Source: Pedobacter helvus
GTDB lineage: Bacteria > Bacteroidota > Bacteroidia > Sphingobacteriales > Sphingobacteriaceae
NCBI RefSeq assembly: GCF_005925325.1
Contig: NZ_SRMP01000005.1
Coordinates: forward strand, 565,489 to 629,488
DNA: 64,000 bases
Reading direction: 5' to 3'
The position numbers were made by a program, and so were the translations under genes. Below, in pieces: positions 38,378-48,189 of this stretch. The first letter of the stretch is position 1, and every line of letters begins with the position of its first letter. The notes below the pieces were generated by a model. It was not told where the DNA came from. It ran no database searches and worked only from the letters and a program-made list of their open reading frames with translations.

Positions 38378-41300
38378 CTAAAATTCCTTCCGCCATGGAA
38401 GGCTTCGTTATCGTTGTGTTGGCGTACCTGGCTACGTTTGTTGGTGGCGTTGTAGGGTGCGGCCTTTTGACCCTGCAGTTCATGCAGCAGTCCGGAAAGA
38501 TCGAAGCATTTCTGGACAATGACGTGGACGACCTGGCCTTCGCGCTGTAGCTTACCTTCGACCATCAGTAATTTGGCGTGCAGGATTTCTTTGCGATAGG
38601 TATCGAATAGTTTCTCGAATACCACCAGGTTAGCAAAGCCGGTCTCATCCTCGATGGTGATAAAGCAGACGCCGCCTGCCGTGCCGGGACGTTGTCTGAC
38701 CAGTACCAGGCCGGCCACTTTTACGGTCCGGCCGTTTTCGGTGTTGGCGATCTGTTGGGCGGACTTGACTTGGAAAAGGCTCAGCTTCTCCCGTACAAAG
38801 CTGACTGGATGGGCTTTTAGCGAGAGGGAGGTAGTGGCATAGTCTTGTACCACATGTTCGCCTATGCCCATTAGCGGAAGGGAGATTTGGGTCTCCTTTT
38901 CACTCGGGGCGGCTTGTTCCCTGAACAGGCCGATCGGTCGGTCGTTCAGCGCGGAAATCTCCCAAAGGGCCTGCCTGCGGTCCAATCCCAGGGAGTGGAA
39001 GGCATCGGCATCGGCCAAGCGCTCGATGGCTGCCAGGGGTACGCCGGCATCCAAGAGGTCCCGTACCTTTCTGTAGCCACTACTTCTTCCGGCCACTAAG
39101 ATGTCCATGTCCTGTTGGCGCATGCCACCGATCTGGCGGAAGCCCAGGCGAAGGGCACGGTATTTTCCAGAGGGCTCCTCCAGGGTATTGTCCCAATGGG
39201 AATGGTTAATGTCGATGGGCCTGACCTGGACGCCATGGTTGCGTGCATCGATGACCAATTGGGCGGGTTGGTAGAAGCCCATGGGCAGGGAGTTCAGTAT
39301 AGCGCAGGCAAAGATATCGGGATGGTAGCATTTGAGCCAGCAGGAGACATAGACCAAAAGTGCAAAGCTGGCCGCATGGCTTTCGGGAAAACCGTAGGAA
39401 CCAAAGCCTTCGAGCTGTTTGAAGACCCTGTGGGCAAATTCCTCGCTATAGCCCCTGGCGGTCATGCCTTCGACAAGTTTGTGCTCGAAGCGGGTGACCA
39501 TGCCGTGCATCTTGAAGGTAGCCATGGCACGCCTGAGCTCATCGGCCTCGGTGGGACTGAAGCCTGCAGCCACGATGGCGATCTTCATGGCCTGTTCCTG
39601 GAACAGGGGCACGCCAAGGGTCTTGCCCAGGATCTCTTCCAGTTCGGGCGAGGGGTATTCCACAGCTTCCTCGCCGTTGCGCCTGCGCAGGTAGGGATGG
39701 ACCATGTCGCCCTGGATGGGACCGGGCCTGACAATGGCCACTTCGATCACCAGGTCGTAGAAACATTTCGGGCGCAGTCGGGGCAGCATCTGCTGTTGGG
39801 CCCGGCTTTCGATCTGGAAAACGCCGATGGTGTCGGCCGCACTGATCATCTCGTAGACTTTAGGATCATCCTCTTTGTTGATGGAGGCTAAGCTCAGCTC
39901 AAGGCCGTAGTGCTGTTTGGCCAGATCGAAGCCCTTGCGGATACAGGTGAGCATGCCCAGGGCTAGCACGTCGATCTTTAGGAAACCAAGGGCGTCGATG
40001 TCGTCCTTGTTCCATTCGATATTGGTGCGCTTGTCCATGCGGGCATGGAAGATGGGACAGAGGTCGGTCAACTTGCCCTGGGTGATCACAAAGCCGCCAG
40101 TATGCTGGCCGAGCTGGCGGGGGAAGCCCATCAGCTGTTTGGTCAGATCCAATACCTTGCGCAATAGTGGGTCGTTGGGATCCAGTCCCTGCTCGCTGAC
40201 CCTTTTTCCTTCGAACCATTCGTCGGTGAACTCCCAGATAGAAGCGCAGAGGCTATTGATGGTGTCCACCGAAAGTCCCATGGCCCGGCCGACGTCCCGT
40301 AGTGCGCCCTTTTGGTGCAGCTGGGTGACAGTGGCAACGATGGCGGCACGATCCCTGCCATATTTGTCGTAGATGTACTGGATCACTTCCTCACGGCGTT
40401 CGTGCTCGAAGTCGACGTCGATATCTGGCGGTTCGTTCCGAGCCGAGGAGATGAAGCGCTCAAAGAGCAGGTCGAACTTGGTGGGATCGACCGAGGTGAT
40501 GCCCAGGCAATAACAGATGGTCGAGTTGGCCGCTGATCCGCGGCCCTGGCAGAGGATACCCTTAGTGCGTGCGAAGCGGACGATATCGTAAACGGTCAGG
40601 AAATAGGAGGCGTAGTCCATTTCCCGAACAAAGGCCATTTCATGGTTGATGTTGTCGATGACTTTCTGGGGGAGGGGCAATCCGAAGATATCCTGTGCGC
40701 CCTGCCAGGCGAGCTTTTCGAGCTCTTCCAGGGGAGAGCGGTCGCTGGAGAGGATCTCTTCGGGATAGACGTACTCCAGGCTGTCCAGGTTGAACTGGCA
40801 CTGGTCGGCGATCTCCAAGGTTTTTTCGATGGCCTGGAGATTGCTGCGGAACAGACGCTGCATCTCCGCTATGGGTTTCAGGTGCCGCTCTGCATTGGCC
40901 AACAGTCGGTAGCCGGCGGTCTGGACGGTGTATTTTTCACGGACACAGGTCAGGATGTCCTGTAGCTGCCTGCGGTGTGGCAGATGATAGTAGACGTCGT
41001 TGGTGGCGACCAATGGAATGGCCAGTTGGCTGCCCAGTTGCGCTAGGCGGAACTGTCGTTTCTGGTCTTGGCCCTGGTAATAGCGGCTAGTGGCCAAGTA
41101 AAGTGCAGCGCCTAAATGTGCTTTGTAATCGGCCAGGTCGGAGATAAAATTGGCATCAAATTTAAAGTCTTCATCAAGCGCTTCTGGGGCGATGGCGATG
41201 AACAGGATGCCAGATTGGTTGGCGTAGACGTCCTTGCGGTACAGGTGGCACTGGCCTTTTTCCGCACGTAGATTGCCCAGGCTGAGCAGTGCCGACAACC

Positions 41301-41559
41301 GGCCGTAGGCCTCCCTGTCGGTAGGATAGGCCAGCAGGGCGGGGCCATCCAATAGTTCGAGCCTACAGGCGGGGATCAGCCCGATGCCGAGTTTCTTGGC
41401 CGCCACGTGTGCACGCACTACGCCCGCCAAAGTGTTTACGTCGGTGATGGCCAGTTTGGGATAGCCCAGTTCGGCAGCCCGCTGCACGAGTTCCTCGGGG
41501 TGGGAGGCGCCACGCAGAAAACTGAAATTACTTGTTACCTGTAGTTCACAATAGCTCAT
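38374..41559 (-). CDS. dnaE2: Error-prone DNA polymerase III alpha subunit DnaE2
   Basis: A 1061-residue protein from the ATG at 41559 (MSYCELQVTSNFSFLRGASH); an upstream TTG at 41580 is less likely. The order is an N-terminal PHP domain, the polymerase core with catalytic aspartates in PPDIDVDFEHERRE, helix-hairpin-helix repeats, and a C-terminal OB fold (about residues 960-1040, KVAGLVLVRQRPG). Its length fits DnaE2 rather than replicative DnaE. It extends primers past lesions at the cost of mutation. It normally works with ImuA and ImuB, but neither gene is in this window. The locus looks GC-richer than its neighbours. Confidence 0.95.
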   Translation of the reverse strand: MSYCELQVTSNFSFLRGASHPEELVQRAAELGYPKLAITDVNTLAGVVRAHVAAKKLGIGLIPACRLELLDGPALLAYPTDREAYGRLSALLSLGNLRAEKGQCHLYRKDVYANQSGILFIAIAPEALDEDFKFDANFISDLADYKAHLGAALYLATSRYYQGQDQKRQFRLAQLGSQLAIPLVATNDVYYHLPHRRQLQDILTCVREKYTVQTAGYRLLANAERHLKPIAEMQRLFRSNLQAIEKTLEIADQCQFNLDSLEYVYPEEILSSDRSPLEELEKLAWQGAQDIFGLPLPQKVIDNINHEMAFVREMDYASYFLTVYDIVRFARTKGILCQGRGSAANSTICYCLGITSVDPTKFDLLFERFISSARNEPPDIDVDFEHERREEVIQYIYDKYGRDRAAIVATVTQLHQKGALRDVGRAMGLSVDTINSLCASIWEFTDEWFEGKRVSEQGLDPNDPLLRKVLDLTKQLMGFPRQLGQHTGGFVITQGKLTDLCPIFHARMDKRTNIEWNKDDIDALGFLKIDVLALGMLTCIRKGFDLAKQHYGLELSLASINKEDDPKVYEMISAADTIGVFQIESRAQQQMLPRLRPKCFYDLVIEVAIVRPGPIQGDMVHPYLRRRNGEEAVEYPSPELEEILGKTLGVPLFQEQAMKIAIVAAGFSPTEADELRRAMATFKMHGMVTRFEHKLVEGMTARGYSEEFAHRVFKQLEGFGSYGFPESHAASFALLVYVSCWLKCYHPDIFACAILNSLPMGFYQPAQLVIDARNHGVQVRPIDINHSHWDNTLEEPSGKYRALRLGFRQIGGMRQQDMDILVAGRSSGYRKVRDLLDAGVPLAAIERLADADAFHSLGLDRRQALWEISALNDRPIGLFREQAAPSEKETQISLPLMGIGEHVVQDYATTSLSLKAHPVSFVREKLSLFQVKSAQQIANTENGRTVKVAGLVLVRQRPGTAGGVCFITIEDETGFANLVVFEKLFDTYRKEILHAKLLMVEGKLQREGQVVHVIVQKCFDLSGLLHELQGQKAAPYNATNKRSQVRQHNDNEAFHGGRNFR

Positions 41560-41650
41560 ATGATCCTGCTCTAATTCCAATAAAATATCACTTTGAATAC
41601 TGCTAAGGCTTTAGCTTCGCAGTCAGATTTGCCCTAGAGCAAATACTTTA

Positions 41651-41677
41651 CAAAGTTATTACTAAAAATATTAGCAA
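41651..41677 (-). promoter_or_regulatory. Candidate promoter of the dnaE2-alkB-DUF4385 operon
   Basis: On the minus strand TTG (41677-41675), 16 bases, then TAACTTTG (41658-41651) resembles the Bacteroidota TTG/TAnnTTTG promoter, with spacing slightly short. It would start transcription about 85 bases before the dnaE2 ATG. I see no clear SOS box in the 298 bases between dnaE2 and the next gene. Confidence 0.35.
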
Positions 41678-41857
41678 TTATTAACAATTTTAGGGAGTTT
41701 TTGAACAGGTTTTAGACGATATCAGTGTGGTCAATTGGTAAATGTAGGTTTACGGATTTACGGATGTCATGGATGATTTGATGATCTACGGATTAAATGT
41801 AGGCTCAACAACAAGGAATGCTTAATGCTTCAATAATCCAATCATGCAGCATACCGG

Positions 41858-42910
41858 TTATCTAGCATTGAAAAACCTGATAGCTTGCTGAACATTTGCA
41901 TCGGACATAAGGTCTTTAAAATCGTCGTTCTTAGATAGGGGCACCTCTGGTTCGATACGGGCATAATAGGTGCCGCTTCTATCCCCATCGTAACCGGTAG
42001 TCATCGCGATGAATGAGTCATAGGGCAAGGGCCAGTTAACGTTACTCGTCGTGTAGCCCGCCGTTTTCTCGCCGATAAATAGGGTATTGTCTCTGCCTTT
42101 GAAAGAAAGTGCGGTCACTTCCCCGGAACTAGCTGTCATAGCGCCGGTGATCAAAGCAACTTTAGCCTTGTCAAGAAGCCTGCCCTCAGGTTTGATAGCT
42201 GCTATTTCTTTCGAATTGTAAAAATAGCTTCCATTGACTAATTTATATTCTGCTACCACTTTCCTGTTTTCATTCAGGCCGGTCCAAACAATGCCGTTTC
42301 CCAACAGGTCATAAAGCGCCAAAAGCATGGGCGCTGAATTGCCCCCTGTGTTAAATCTTAGGTCGACTATCCATCCCGCTATATTGTCATGGATTTTGAG
42401 CCTTGCAATTTGCTCATAGAGCGGCTGGGCAATCTTACTTAAGTTCTCGGGCGAATTGTCGAATACGATCATTCGCGGCATCAATATATAGGCATATTTT
42501 CCAGCCAGCAATTTTACCTCTAGCGCCGGGCCTGTATCGTACTTAGATTTCCATTCATCTGAATATGGCTGTTTTGAACTTGCCTTCCTTGTTGTGGTAT
42601 ATTTAACACCGTTGTGGTATACCTGACAATGATTGGCCTCAATCCTATCGAGCACATTGGTGACTTCTTGCAATGAAGCCCTGAAACTATGGTATGAGCC
42701 TAATTTCAAATAGGTGTCCCGCTCTATGGTTTTCCAGTCCACACTATTACGGTGTAGATACCCACGTTTCAGGGCTTTAAATAACTCTTTGTAGAAAACA
42801 TTTGTACTATCGGCAATTTTATCAGATCGGTCGGACTTTATTAGATCTGTTTGGCAGAAGCCAGAAATAATACCGGTAAAAAAAAGTAATGCTGAAATAC
42901 TTGCCTTCAT
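41858..42910 (-). CDS. S41 family peptidase without PDZ domain
   Basis: A 350-residue protein from the ATG at 42910, which puts a clean signal peptide (MKASISALLFFTGIISGFCQ) at the start. The S41 core has WIVDLRFNTGGNSAPML, the nucleophile region MTASSGEVTAL and a lysine in IGEKTAGYTT. There is no PDZ domain before it, unlike the S41 protein at 15933-17564. It belongs to the interphotoreceptor-retinoid-binding-protein-like branch common in Bacteroidota. The substrate is unknown and the gene is transcribed alone. Confidence 0.88.
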   Translation of the reverse strand: MKASISALLFFTGIISGFCQTDLIKSDRSDKIADSTNVFYKELFKALKRGYLHRNSVDWKTIERDTYLKLGSYHSFRASLQEVTNVLDRIEANHCQVYHNGVKYTTTRKASSKQPYSDEWKSKYDTGPALEVKLLAGKYAYILMPRMIVFDNSPENLSKIAQPLYEQIARLKIHDNIAGWIVDLRFNTGGNSAPMLLALYDLLGNGIVWTGLNENRKVVAEYKLVNGSYFYNSKEIAAIKPEGRLLDKAKVALITGAMTASSGEVTALSFKGRDNTLFIGEKTAGYTTSNVNWPLPYDSFIAMTTGYDGDRSGTYYARIEPEVPLSKNDDFKDLMSDANVQQAIRFFNAR

Positions 42911-43028
42911 ATAATATTGTCTTTGCTTCAAAGACGAAAAATACAAACCAGGGGTTGCATCTTGGTCTGGTATTTTTTAAAAATCAATATATCTGTAAGT
43001 TCATTCCATTAACTACAAGCGATTTACA

Positions 43029-43394
43029 ATGATGAGATTTTTCTTTTTCCCCGTTTTGATGTTTGTCCAGCAATTGTTCTGCGCAGCGGGCAATCCAAAG
43101 CCCCTTCGAAGAAATTAAGCGGAAGGTAGCCAATCAGGGTTTTTACCAAAATTGATGGCATCATCGTTCAGCGAGGCAACGAAATGGTGATGGAGGAATA
43201 TGTCAATGGGTTTGGAAGAGAGGTTAAAACATGATACCCGATCTGCTTTCAAATCCATCACCAGTTTATTGGTAGGCATTGCCATCGACCAGCGCCGCTT
43301 GCCAACATTACATAATATAGAGATGCCTTCTTTTCAATATTTCGATGGCAACATTGTTCCCGTCGAATACTTGTTTTCATCCCTGCTTATATAA
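43029..43394 (+). pseudogene. Serine hydrolase of the beta-lactamase family, truncated with several frameshifts
   Basis: A signal-peptide-like start (MMRFFFFPVLMFVQQLFC) runs out of frame. Then FEEIKRKVANQGFYQ (from 43105), IDGIIVQRGNEMVMEEYVNGFGREVK (from 43151) and HDTRSAFKSITSLLVGIAIDQ (from about 43230) follow in successive frames. Together they match class C beta-lactamase-like hydrolases up to the catalytic SxxK (SAFK). The two later shifts fall in A4 runs at 43148-43151 and 43226-43229. The remaining two thirds of the normal gene are missing, so it is dead whether or not the A-runs are read correctly. Confidence 0.75.
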
Positions 43395-43422
43395 TAATTG
43401 CTCATTCAACCTTGTAGCCCTG

Positions 43423-44052
43423 CTAATCTCTAAAAGGGAGTATATACGAAGTATCACTCAGCCTTTTGATTGTCCTCTTTCCACTTATGCTCTGGTATAA
43501 AAAGGAGACACCGCCGCTGACCCCATATAGATCGATGTTGTTGAGCATTTCTACGTTCAATCCCAGCCACATTGCGTTGAATACACTTAGCGTGTCCCCA
43601 TGGGAAACAAGGATGATATCCTCCTTTTCGTTTGACATGATCTCTTGGTAAAACGGAAGTAGCCTATTCCAAACATCGAACCTGGATTCTGCATCGCTAA
43701 AGCATCTGTCATAGATGGTGAGCTCTTCGCTTTCGATGTTTTCCCTTAGCCACTGGATCGATTTCCCAATGGCTTTACCGAGACTTCTTTCCTTTAATTC
43801 AGCCTTGAATGCTATGGGAGCATTCATTTGCTTAGCAATGATCTCTGCAGTTTGTTGTGTCCTCTTTAGGGGGGAGGCATAGATTGCAGAGTATCTGGAC
43901 TGAATTTCCTTTTTGAGATGTATCGCGATGTTTTCTGCCTGTCGGATACCTTTTTCGGTAAGTTCCCAATCTGTCCATGAACCGATCATACCATTGATGT
44001 GATGGACAGACTCTGGATGTTGGATGGTGATGATGTTTTTTTTGGGAAACAT
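43423..44052 (-). CDS. Histidine phosphatase family protein (phosphoglycerate-mutase-like)
   Basis: A 209-residue protein from the ATG at 44052 (MFPKKNIITIQHPES); the frame is open further upstream, but that part has no family similarity. The usual RHG motif reads QHP, keeping the phospho-accepting His with Gln for Arg. NGMIGSWTDWELTEKG, the arginine in ASPLKRTQQTAEI and the second His in ILVSHGDTLS are present. A QH variant followed by HH is known in a branch of the family, so activity is possible. Substrate unknown. The DMT transporter gene lies upstream on the same strand. Confidence 0.85.
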   Translation of the reverse strand: MFPKKNIITIQHPESVHHINGMIGSWTDWELTEKGIRQAENIAIHLKKEIQSRYSAIYASPLKRTQQTAEIIAKQMNAPIAFKAELKERSLGKAIGKSIQWLRENIESEELTIYDRCFSDAESRFDVWNRLLPFYQEIMSNEKEDIILVSHGDTLSVFNAMWLGLNVEMLNNIDLYGVSGGVSFLYQSISGKRTIKRLSDTSYILPFRD

Positions 44053-44195
44053 TAGTTGGATCGTTTTAGGGGCTGCAATATAAATTGCGAATCTGGGAAA
44101 ATTATCCCGAGATGGCGGTAAGGTTTTCATAATTTTCTTGGATAACATATTATCACAATCCTCAGCACCTGCATACGACAGCCTGTCCCGCCCAG

Positions 44196-45059
44196 CTATC
44201 CGAGGCTCAAACATACAATGCCGGCCAAGATAAGTATACTTGCGATAATCCTTCTTTTACCGTCCTTTTCATTTAAGGCTTTGGATCCCATAAAAACTCC
44301 GATGAGTATGCTGGTTTCTCTTGCCGGTGCAATGACGCTCAGTGGTGCAAGTTCAAGCGCCTGAAGGACTAGTATATATGCTGCTGGACTAAGCAGTGCG
44401 ATGGCGAAAATGCTCCATTTATGTTCGATCACTTCTTTTTTGATCTCTGCGCCCCTGCCCCATAAGAATGGCATGAGCAAAAAGATGCTGAGGGCATTGG
44501 ACGAAAATGTAAGCTGTATGGGGGAGAGCCCGTAATTTTTGATAGCTATGGCATCGTTCAGGGTATAAAGAGCAATGAATAAACCTGTGAGTGTACCCCA
44601 GATTATGCCGCCCGCTATTTTTTTGTCTCCCTTGGTGAATTTGAGACCCGTAATGATCAGTACACCGGAAAGGATGAGCACTAGTCCAACACCCACACTG
44701 TACTTGAATGTTTCCCGCAGGATCAAAATGGCGGCGATGGAGGAAAGTAACGGGGCCGAACCGCGGGCAGTCGGGTAGACGACAGATAGATCCGCTCTAC
44801 GGTATCCTTCCTGAAGGATTAAAAAATATGCGATGTGCAGAACGGCACTGGAGATCGAAAACCATAACATCGGTTCTACGAATTGGAAATCTTTGCTGCT
44901 AGCTATCTGGTATATCAATAGTGGTAGGTAGATCAATGTGCTGCAGATATACATTAGCCAGATGAATGGTGCCTTTCCATTAGCCTTTTTAGAAATTAAA
45001 TTCCAAACGGCATGCAGTACGGCAGCACTGATGACTAAGAACAGCACATAAAATGTCAT
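44196..45059 (-). CDS. DMT superfamily (EamA-like) transporter
   Basis: A 287-residue integral membrane protein with about ten hydrophobic segments in two similar halves, the EamA repeat pattern. Typical segments are AAVLHAVWNLISKKANG near the N-terminus and ELAPLSVIAPARETSILIGVFMG in the second half. Such proteins export small metabolites such as amino acids or sugars; the substrate cannot be told from sequence. It probably shares a transcript with the histidine phosphatase gene downstream. Confidence 0.9.
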   Translation of the reverse strand: MTFYVLFLVISAAVLHAVWNLISKKANGKAPFIWLMYICSTLIYLPLLIYQIASSKDFQFVEPMLWFSISSAVLHIAYFLILQEGYRRADLSVVYPTARGSAPLLSSIAAILILRETFKYSVGVGLVLILSGVLIITGLKFTKGDKKIAGGIIWGTLTGLFIALYTLNDAIAIKNYGLSPIQLTFSSNALSIFLLMPFLWGRGAEIKKEVIEHKWSIFAIALLSPAAYILVLQALELAPLSVIAPARETSILIGVFMGSKALNEKDGKRRIIASILILAGIVCLSLG

Positions 45060-45128
45060 AATCGGAGCAGGTTATAAAAACTGATAAATTGAGTTGGTGA
45101 TCGGTGCTAGTTCGAATTTCGGGTTCTT

Positions 45129-46532
45129 TTATGGCTTTTCTTTATTTATCTGCGTAAGATAATCCATGACTTCGCTTATCGGATCTGTTCCGTTGGCGGC
45201 TATAGGTATGTCGGGCAGGATGCCAAAGGGATCAATGGCGTCCTGGGGCAGGTTCAAGGTACGGATAGACGTGGGGTAGCGTAAGCTGGCACCAGTCATT
45301 GTTATGATGTTGCCATTATAGCCATCTATACAACCGGCGGTAGCGGTACCAAAGGTGGTCACTCTTTGGCTGGTCTTTGCCTTGAGTACCAAAGTCTCGC
45401 CGCTGCTGGCGGTTTTGGAATCCATCAGGATGGCAACGTTCAGTGGGGCGGCAGCATAATGGGACGCACTGACATATGGTACCTGGGACATGGTTGCCCA
45501 GATGCCGCGTTTGGCGGTGTCGGTAGGGTTAAGCTTCTGTAGGATACCGAGTTCCCGAAACATTTTTACATTTTCGTCGCTGAGGTAGTAGCCTACCTTG
45601 GGCTGTGGAGTGGCGCTGGTAAGCAGGTAGGGAAGCAATGCCCTGTATGTTCTGTCGCTGCCACCGCCGTTTCCCCTAACATCAACGATAAGGTTCCGGC
45701 AATGGTCGAGCTTGTCCTTGTTGGTTGCGATCAGGCTATCTACGATAGTGCCATATCTTGGCGAACAGCTGGGCAGCGTAAACAATGCTGATTTTTCATC
45801 CAGCCATTCAAGGGTGGGGCGGTAACGGTCCCGTTTTGCAAGTTCGTCCAGAGTGGGGACCTGATCCTGTCTGTCGATCGGCTCCAATCTACGCCAAGCT
45901 AGATCATCATCGTCAAGCAGGATATGTTCGCCGATAAAGCGGATCGTTGAGTTTACCAGGGTGGAGTCTCGCCTATAGAAGTCCATATCATAAAAACCAT
46001 CCCTTTTTTTAAGGTGCATCTTGAGCATCCCGGGCTTGAAAGTGTCGTTGTCGGCAGATACAATGATAGCATTGAACTGTCCGTACTGTTTGGGGTCGGG
46101 GACAATGGCCGCACGGTAGCCTTCCATCTCCCACAATCCCTCGATAGGGTCTTTTGAAATGTTGGGATCTTTCCATCTGGCACGATAGGACCTGAGCTGC
46201 AACCGGTGCTGGATGTAGCTGACCTTTTTCTCTTCGGTCTCTACGGTGACCCAGAGGTGCTTGTCGTTGAAATACGCAACCCAATCATTAAGCAGTTTTT
46301 GGCAGGCTGGGCTTTCACTAATTGTTTTGGCCTTTTCCAGATAGAGCTTATTGAATGCCTGATAGCTTGGCTGGGTATCGGAATTGACCTTGATCTTGAA
46401 GAGCGCATAGTTTTCCTCGACACGTTGGATGCTCTGGCTGAGGATCAGGGAGCAGTCGCAATCTTTGGCAGCTGATTTAAGGGATAGGATGGATAGGAAG
46501 ATCGGAAGGATAGTGGAAATGATTAATCGCAT
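45129..46532 (-). CDS. S41 family peptidase, long N-terminal region
   Basis: A 467-residue protein from the ATG at 46532 (MRLIISTILPIFLSILSL), which gives a signal peptide. The first 230 residues are helical then beta-rich and unlike a PDZ domain. The S41 core starts near NLIVDVRGNGGGSDRTY and has the nucleophile region KTASSGETLVLKAK and IDPFGILPDIPI near the end. It is a different branch from the two other S41 proteins here. Predicted secreted or periplasmic protease; substrate unknown; single gene. Confidence 0.87.
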   Translation of the reverse strand: MRLIISTILPIFLSILSLKSAAKDCDCSLILSQSIQRVEENYALFKIKVNSDTQPSYQAFNKLYLEKAKTISESPACQKLLNDWVAYFNDKHLWVTVETEEKKVSYIQHRLQLRSYRARWKDPNISKDPIEGLWEMEGYRAAIVPDPKQYGQFNAIIVSADNDTFKPGMLKMHLKKRDGFYDMDFYRRDSTLVNSTIRFIGEHILLDDDDLAWRRLEPIDRQDQVPTLDELAKRDRYRPTLEWLDEKSALFTLPSCSPRYGTIVDSLIATNKDKLDHCRNLIVDVRGNGGGSDRTYRALLPYLLTSATPQPKVGYYLSDENVKMFRELGILQKLNPTDTAKRGIWATMSQVPYVSASHYAAAPLNVAILMDSKTASSGETLVLKAKTSQRVTTFGTATAGCIDGYNGNIITMTGASLRYPTSIRTLNLPQDAIDPFGILPDIPIAANGTDPISEVMDYLTQINKEKP

Positions 46533-47103
46533 AAACAAATATAGCCTATTCAGAGGGCATTAGTGAAGCTTAATTTCTGTATGGGGTGCTATTTAATCCT
46601 TACATTTGAAATTTTAAGAGGTGGGATAATAAAAATTCCTTTGTAAAAGGAAAGAGTGAATGTTGTTACGAAATCCTGTGCTACCGCTTTTTACACAAAA
46701 TGGATAAAGCTAACGAATAATGAGACGTAGCTTAAAAGTTCTTCGATTTAGTCATAAAATATTTTGGAGATTGTATTTTGAAAGTCGACAAATTAGAGCC
46801 TTTTTTGGTAAACATAACACTTATGTTGTTTTTTTACCAGGCCTAATCCGAGGAGCAGACAAAAAAAAATAAGTCAAGATGTGGGGTTTCGCTAATCGTG
46901 TGAATCAGAATATCTATTTGCACTCGGTAATAAAGTTTCAATTAACCGTGGCACATTATTTCTTAAGATCCATAATTGGTGTAATCTTTTATTTTGATAA
47001 TCAGTTGTTTGGCTTTTTTTTGGTCGGTTGGCTTCATGATGGGAATTGTAATTAAAAACTTATTAGGTAGTTTCAAGTTATATATACGCAAAATCGCATA
47101 TAT
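46533..47103. other. Long AT-rich gap between divergent genes
   Basis: No gene is supported. A 7-base perfect hairpin (TTCCTTT, loop GTA, 46636-46652) may be an operator. A short AT-rich hairpin, AACATAA/TTATGTT (46811-46827), is followed by G and seven T and is a weak terminator candidate on the plus strand. Promoters for the S41 gene and the glycosyltransferase genes must lie here, but no strong TAnnTTTG match is obvious. Confidence 0.4.
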
Positions 47104-48189
47104 ATGAACATCGGAATCATTGCCCACCTTAAACACCCTATCAGAAAGCCTTACATGGGAGGACTGGAGGCATTTACACATGACATTGCCATGAGGCTCA
47201 AAGAGAGGGGGCATACCATCACACTATACGCAAGCGAACAATCTGATCCTAGACTGAATGTTCATGCGATACTGAGTGACATGGATTATGATAGGGAGAC
47301 TTTTTCGAGGTTCAGATCGCACGAATTGAGTGAGGATTTCATCTCGACTCACCATGCCTATCTAGAACTGATGCAGGATATCGAGGGTAATGGCCACGAC
47401 ATCATCTTCAATAATAGCCTGAACTATGTACCGGTAACGATGTCAACACTTCTGAATACCCCAATGTTGACCGTGCTACATACGCCCCCCATCTTCGAGA
47501 TGAAAAGGGCAATGGCGCTTGAGCGCAAAATAGGGAAAATGAACTATGTAAGTGTTTCCGAGCCAAATGCAATATCTTGGAAACCTTACGTGGACCATTG
47601 TCGTGTTATTAGTAATGGTGTGGATACAAAACTATGGACTTTTTGCAGGAATCCGGAAGGCGGTTATGTGGCCTGGTTCGGAAGGATACATCCGGACAAG
47701 GGTACCCATCTTGCGATAAAAGCAGCGAAGATCGCCGGTTATAAGATAAAGATTGCTGGAAGTGTAGCTGATCGGCACTATTTCGAAACATATGTTGAGC
47801 CACTATTGGACGAATCGGTCGAGCTGTTAGGTAACTGTACGCACGAGCGGCTCAATTCTTTGATCGGTAATGCGCTGGCTTCGGTAATCACTCCTTGCTG
47901 GGATGAACCTTTTGGTTTGGTCGTTGCCGAAAGTTTAGCCTGTGGTACACCTGTAGCGGGCATATCACGAGGAGCGCTACCATCAATATTGGATGAACAT
48001 ACCGGATGTCTCACTAGCAGTACCGACCCAATTGAACTTTCGCAATGTATCAAAAAAGCGGTACTGTTGAACAGAGAATGTTGCAGGCGAAGGGCAATTG
48101 AGCAGCTAGATGTGGAGCGAATGGTGGATGCCTATGAAGAACTATTTGAGAGCCTAACAGTGGACAGGAGCGTAGAGAATGCAATATAA
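47104..48189 (+). CDS. Glycosyltransferase family 4 protein
   Basis: A 361-residue GT-B enzyme. The N-terminal acceptor domain has the glycine loop PYMGGLEAFTHDIAMRL. The C-terminal donor domain has VISNGVDT, WFGRIHPDKGTHLAIKAA and the EX7E-type motif region DEPFGLVVAESLACGTPV. It should transfer a sugar from a nucleotide-sugar to an unknown acceptor at the cytoplasmic face. Its 3' end overlaps the next glycosyltransferase gene by 11 bases, so the two are coupled. Confidence 0.93.
   Translation: MNIGIIAHLKHPIRKPYMGGLEAFTHDIAMRLKERGHTITLYASEQSDPRLNVHAILSDMDYDRETFSRFRSHELSEDFISTHHAYLELMQDIEGNGHDIIFNNSLNYVPVTMSTLLNTPMLTVLHTPPIFEMKRAMALERKIGKMNYVSVSEPNAISWKPYVDHCRVISNGVDTKLWTFCRNPEGGYVAWFGRIHPDKGTHLAIKAAKIAGYKIKIAGSVADRHYFETYVEPLLDESVELLGNCTHERLNSLIGNALASVITPCWDEPFGLVVAESLACGTPVAGISRGALPSILDEHTGCLTSSTDPIELSQCIKKAVLLNRECCRRRAIEQLDVERMVDAYEELFESLTVDRSVENAI

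Noticed and set aside
39115..39891. A 258-codon plus-strand frame inside dnaE2
   Set aside because: Shadow of a GC-rich coding region. The dnaE2 frame is fully conserved across it.
45105..45126. TTCGAAT sequence resembling a tRNA T-loop
   Set aside because: Flanking bases do not pair and no acceptor or anticodon arm is present.
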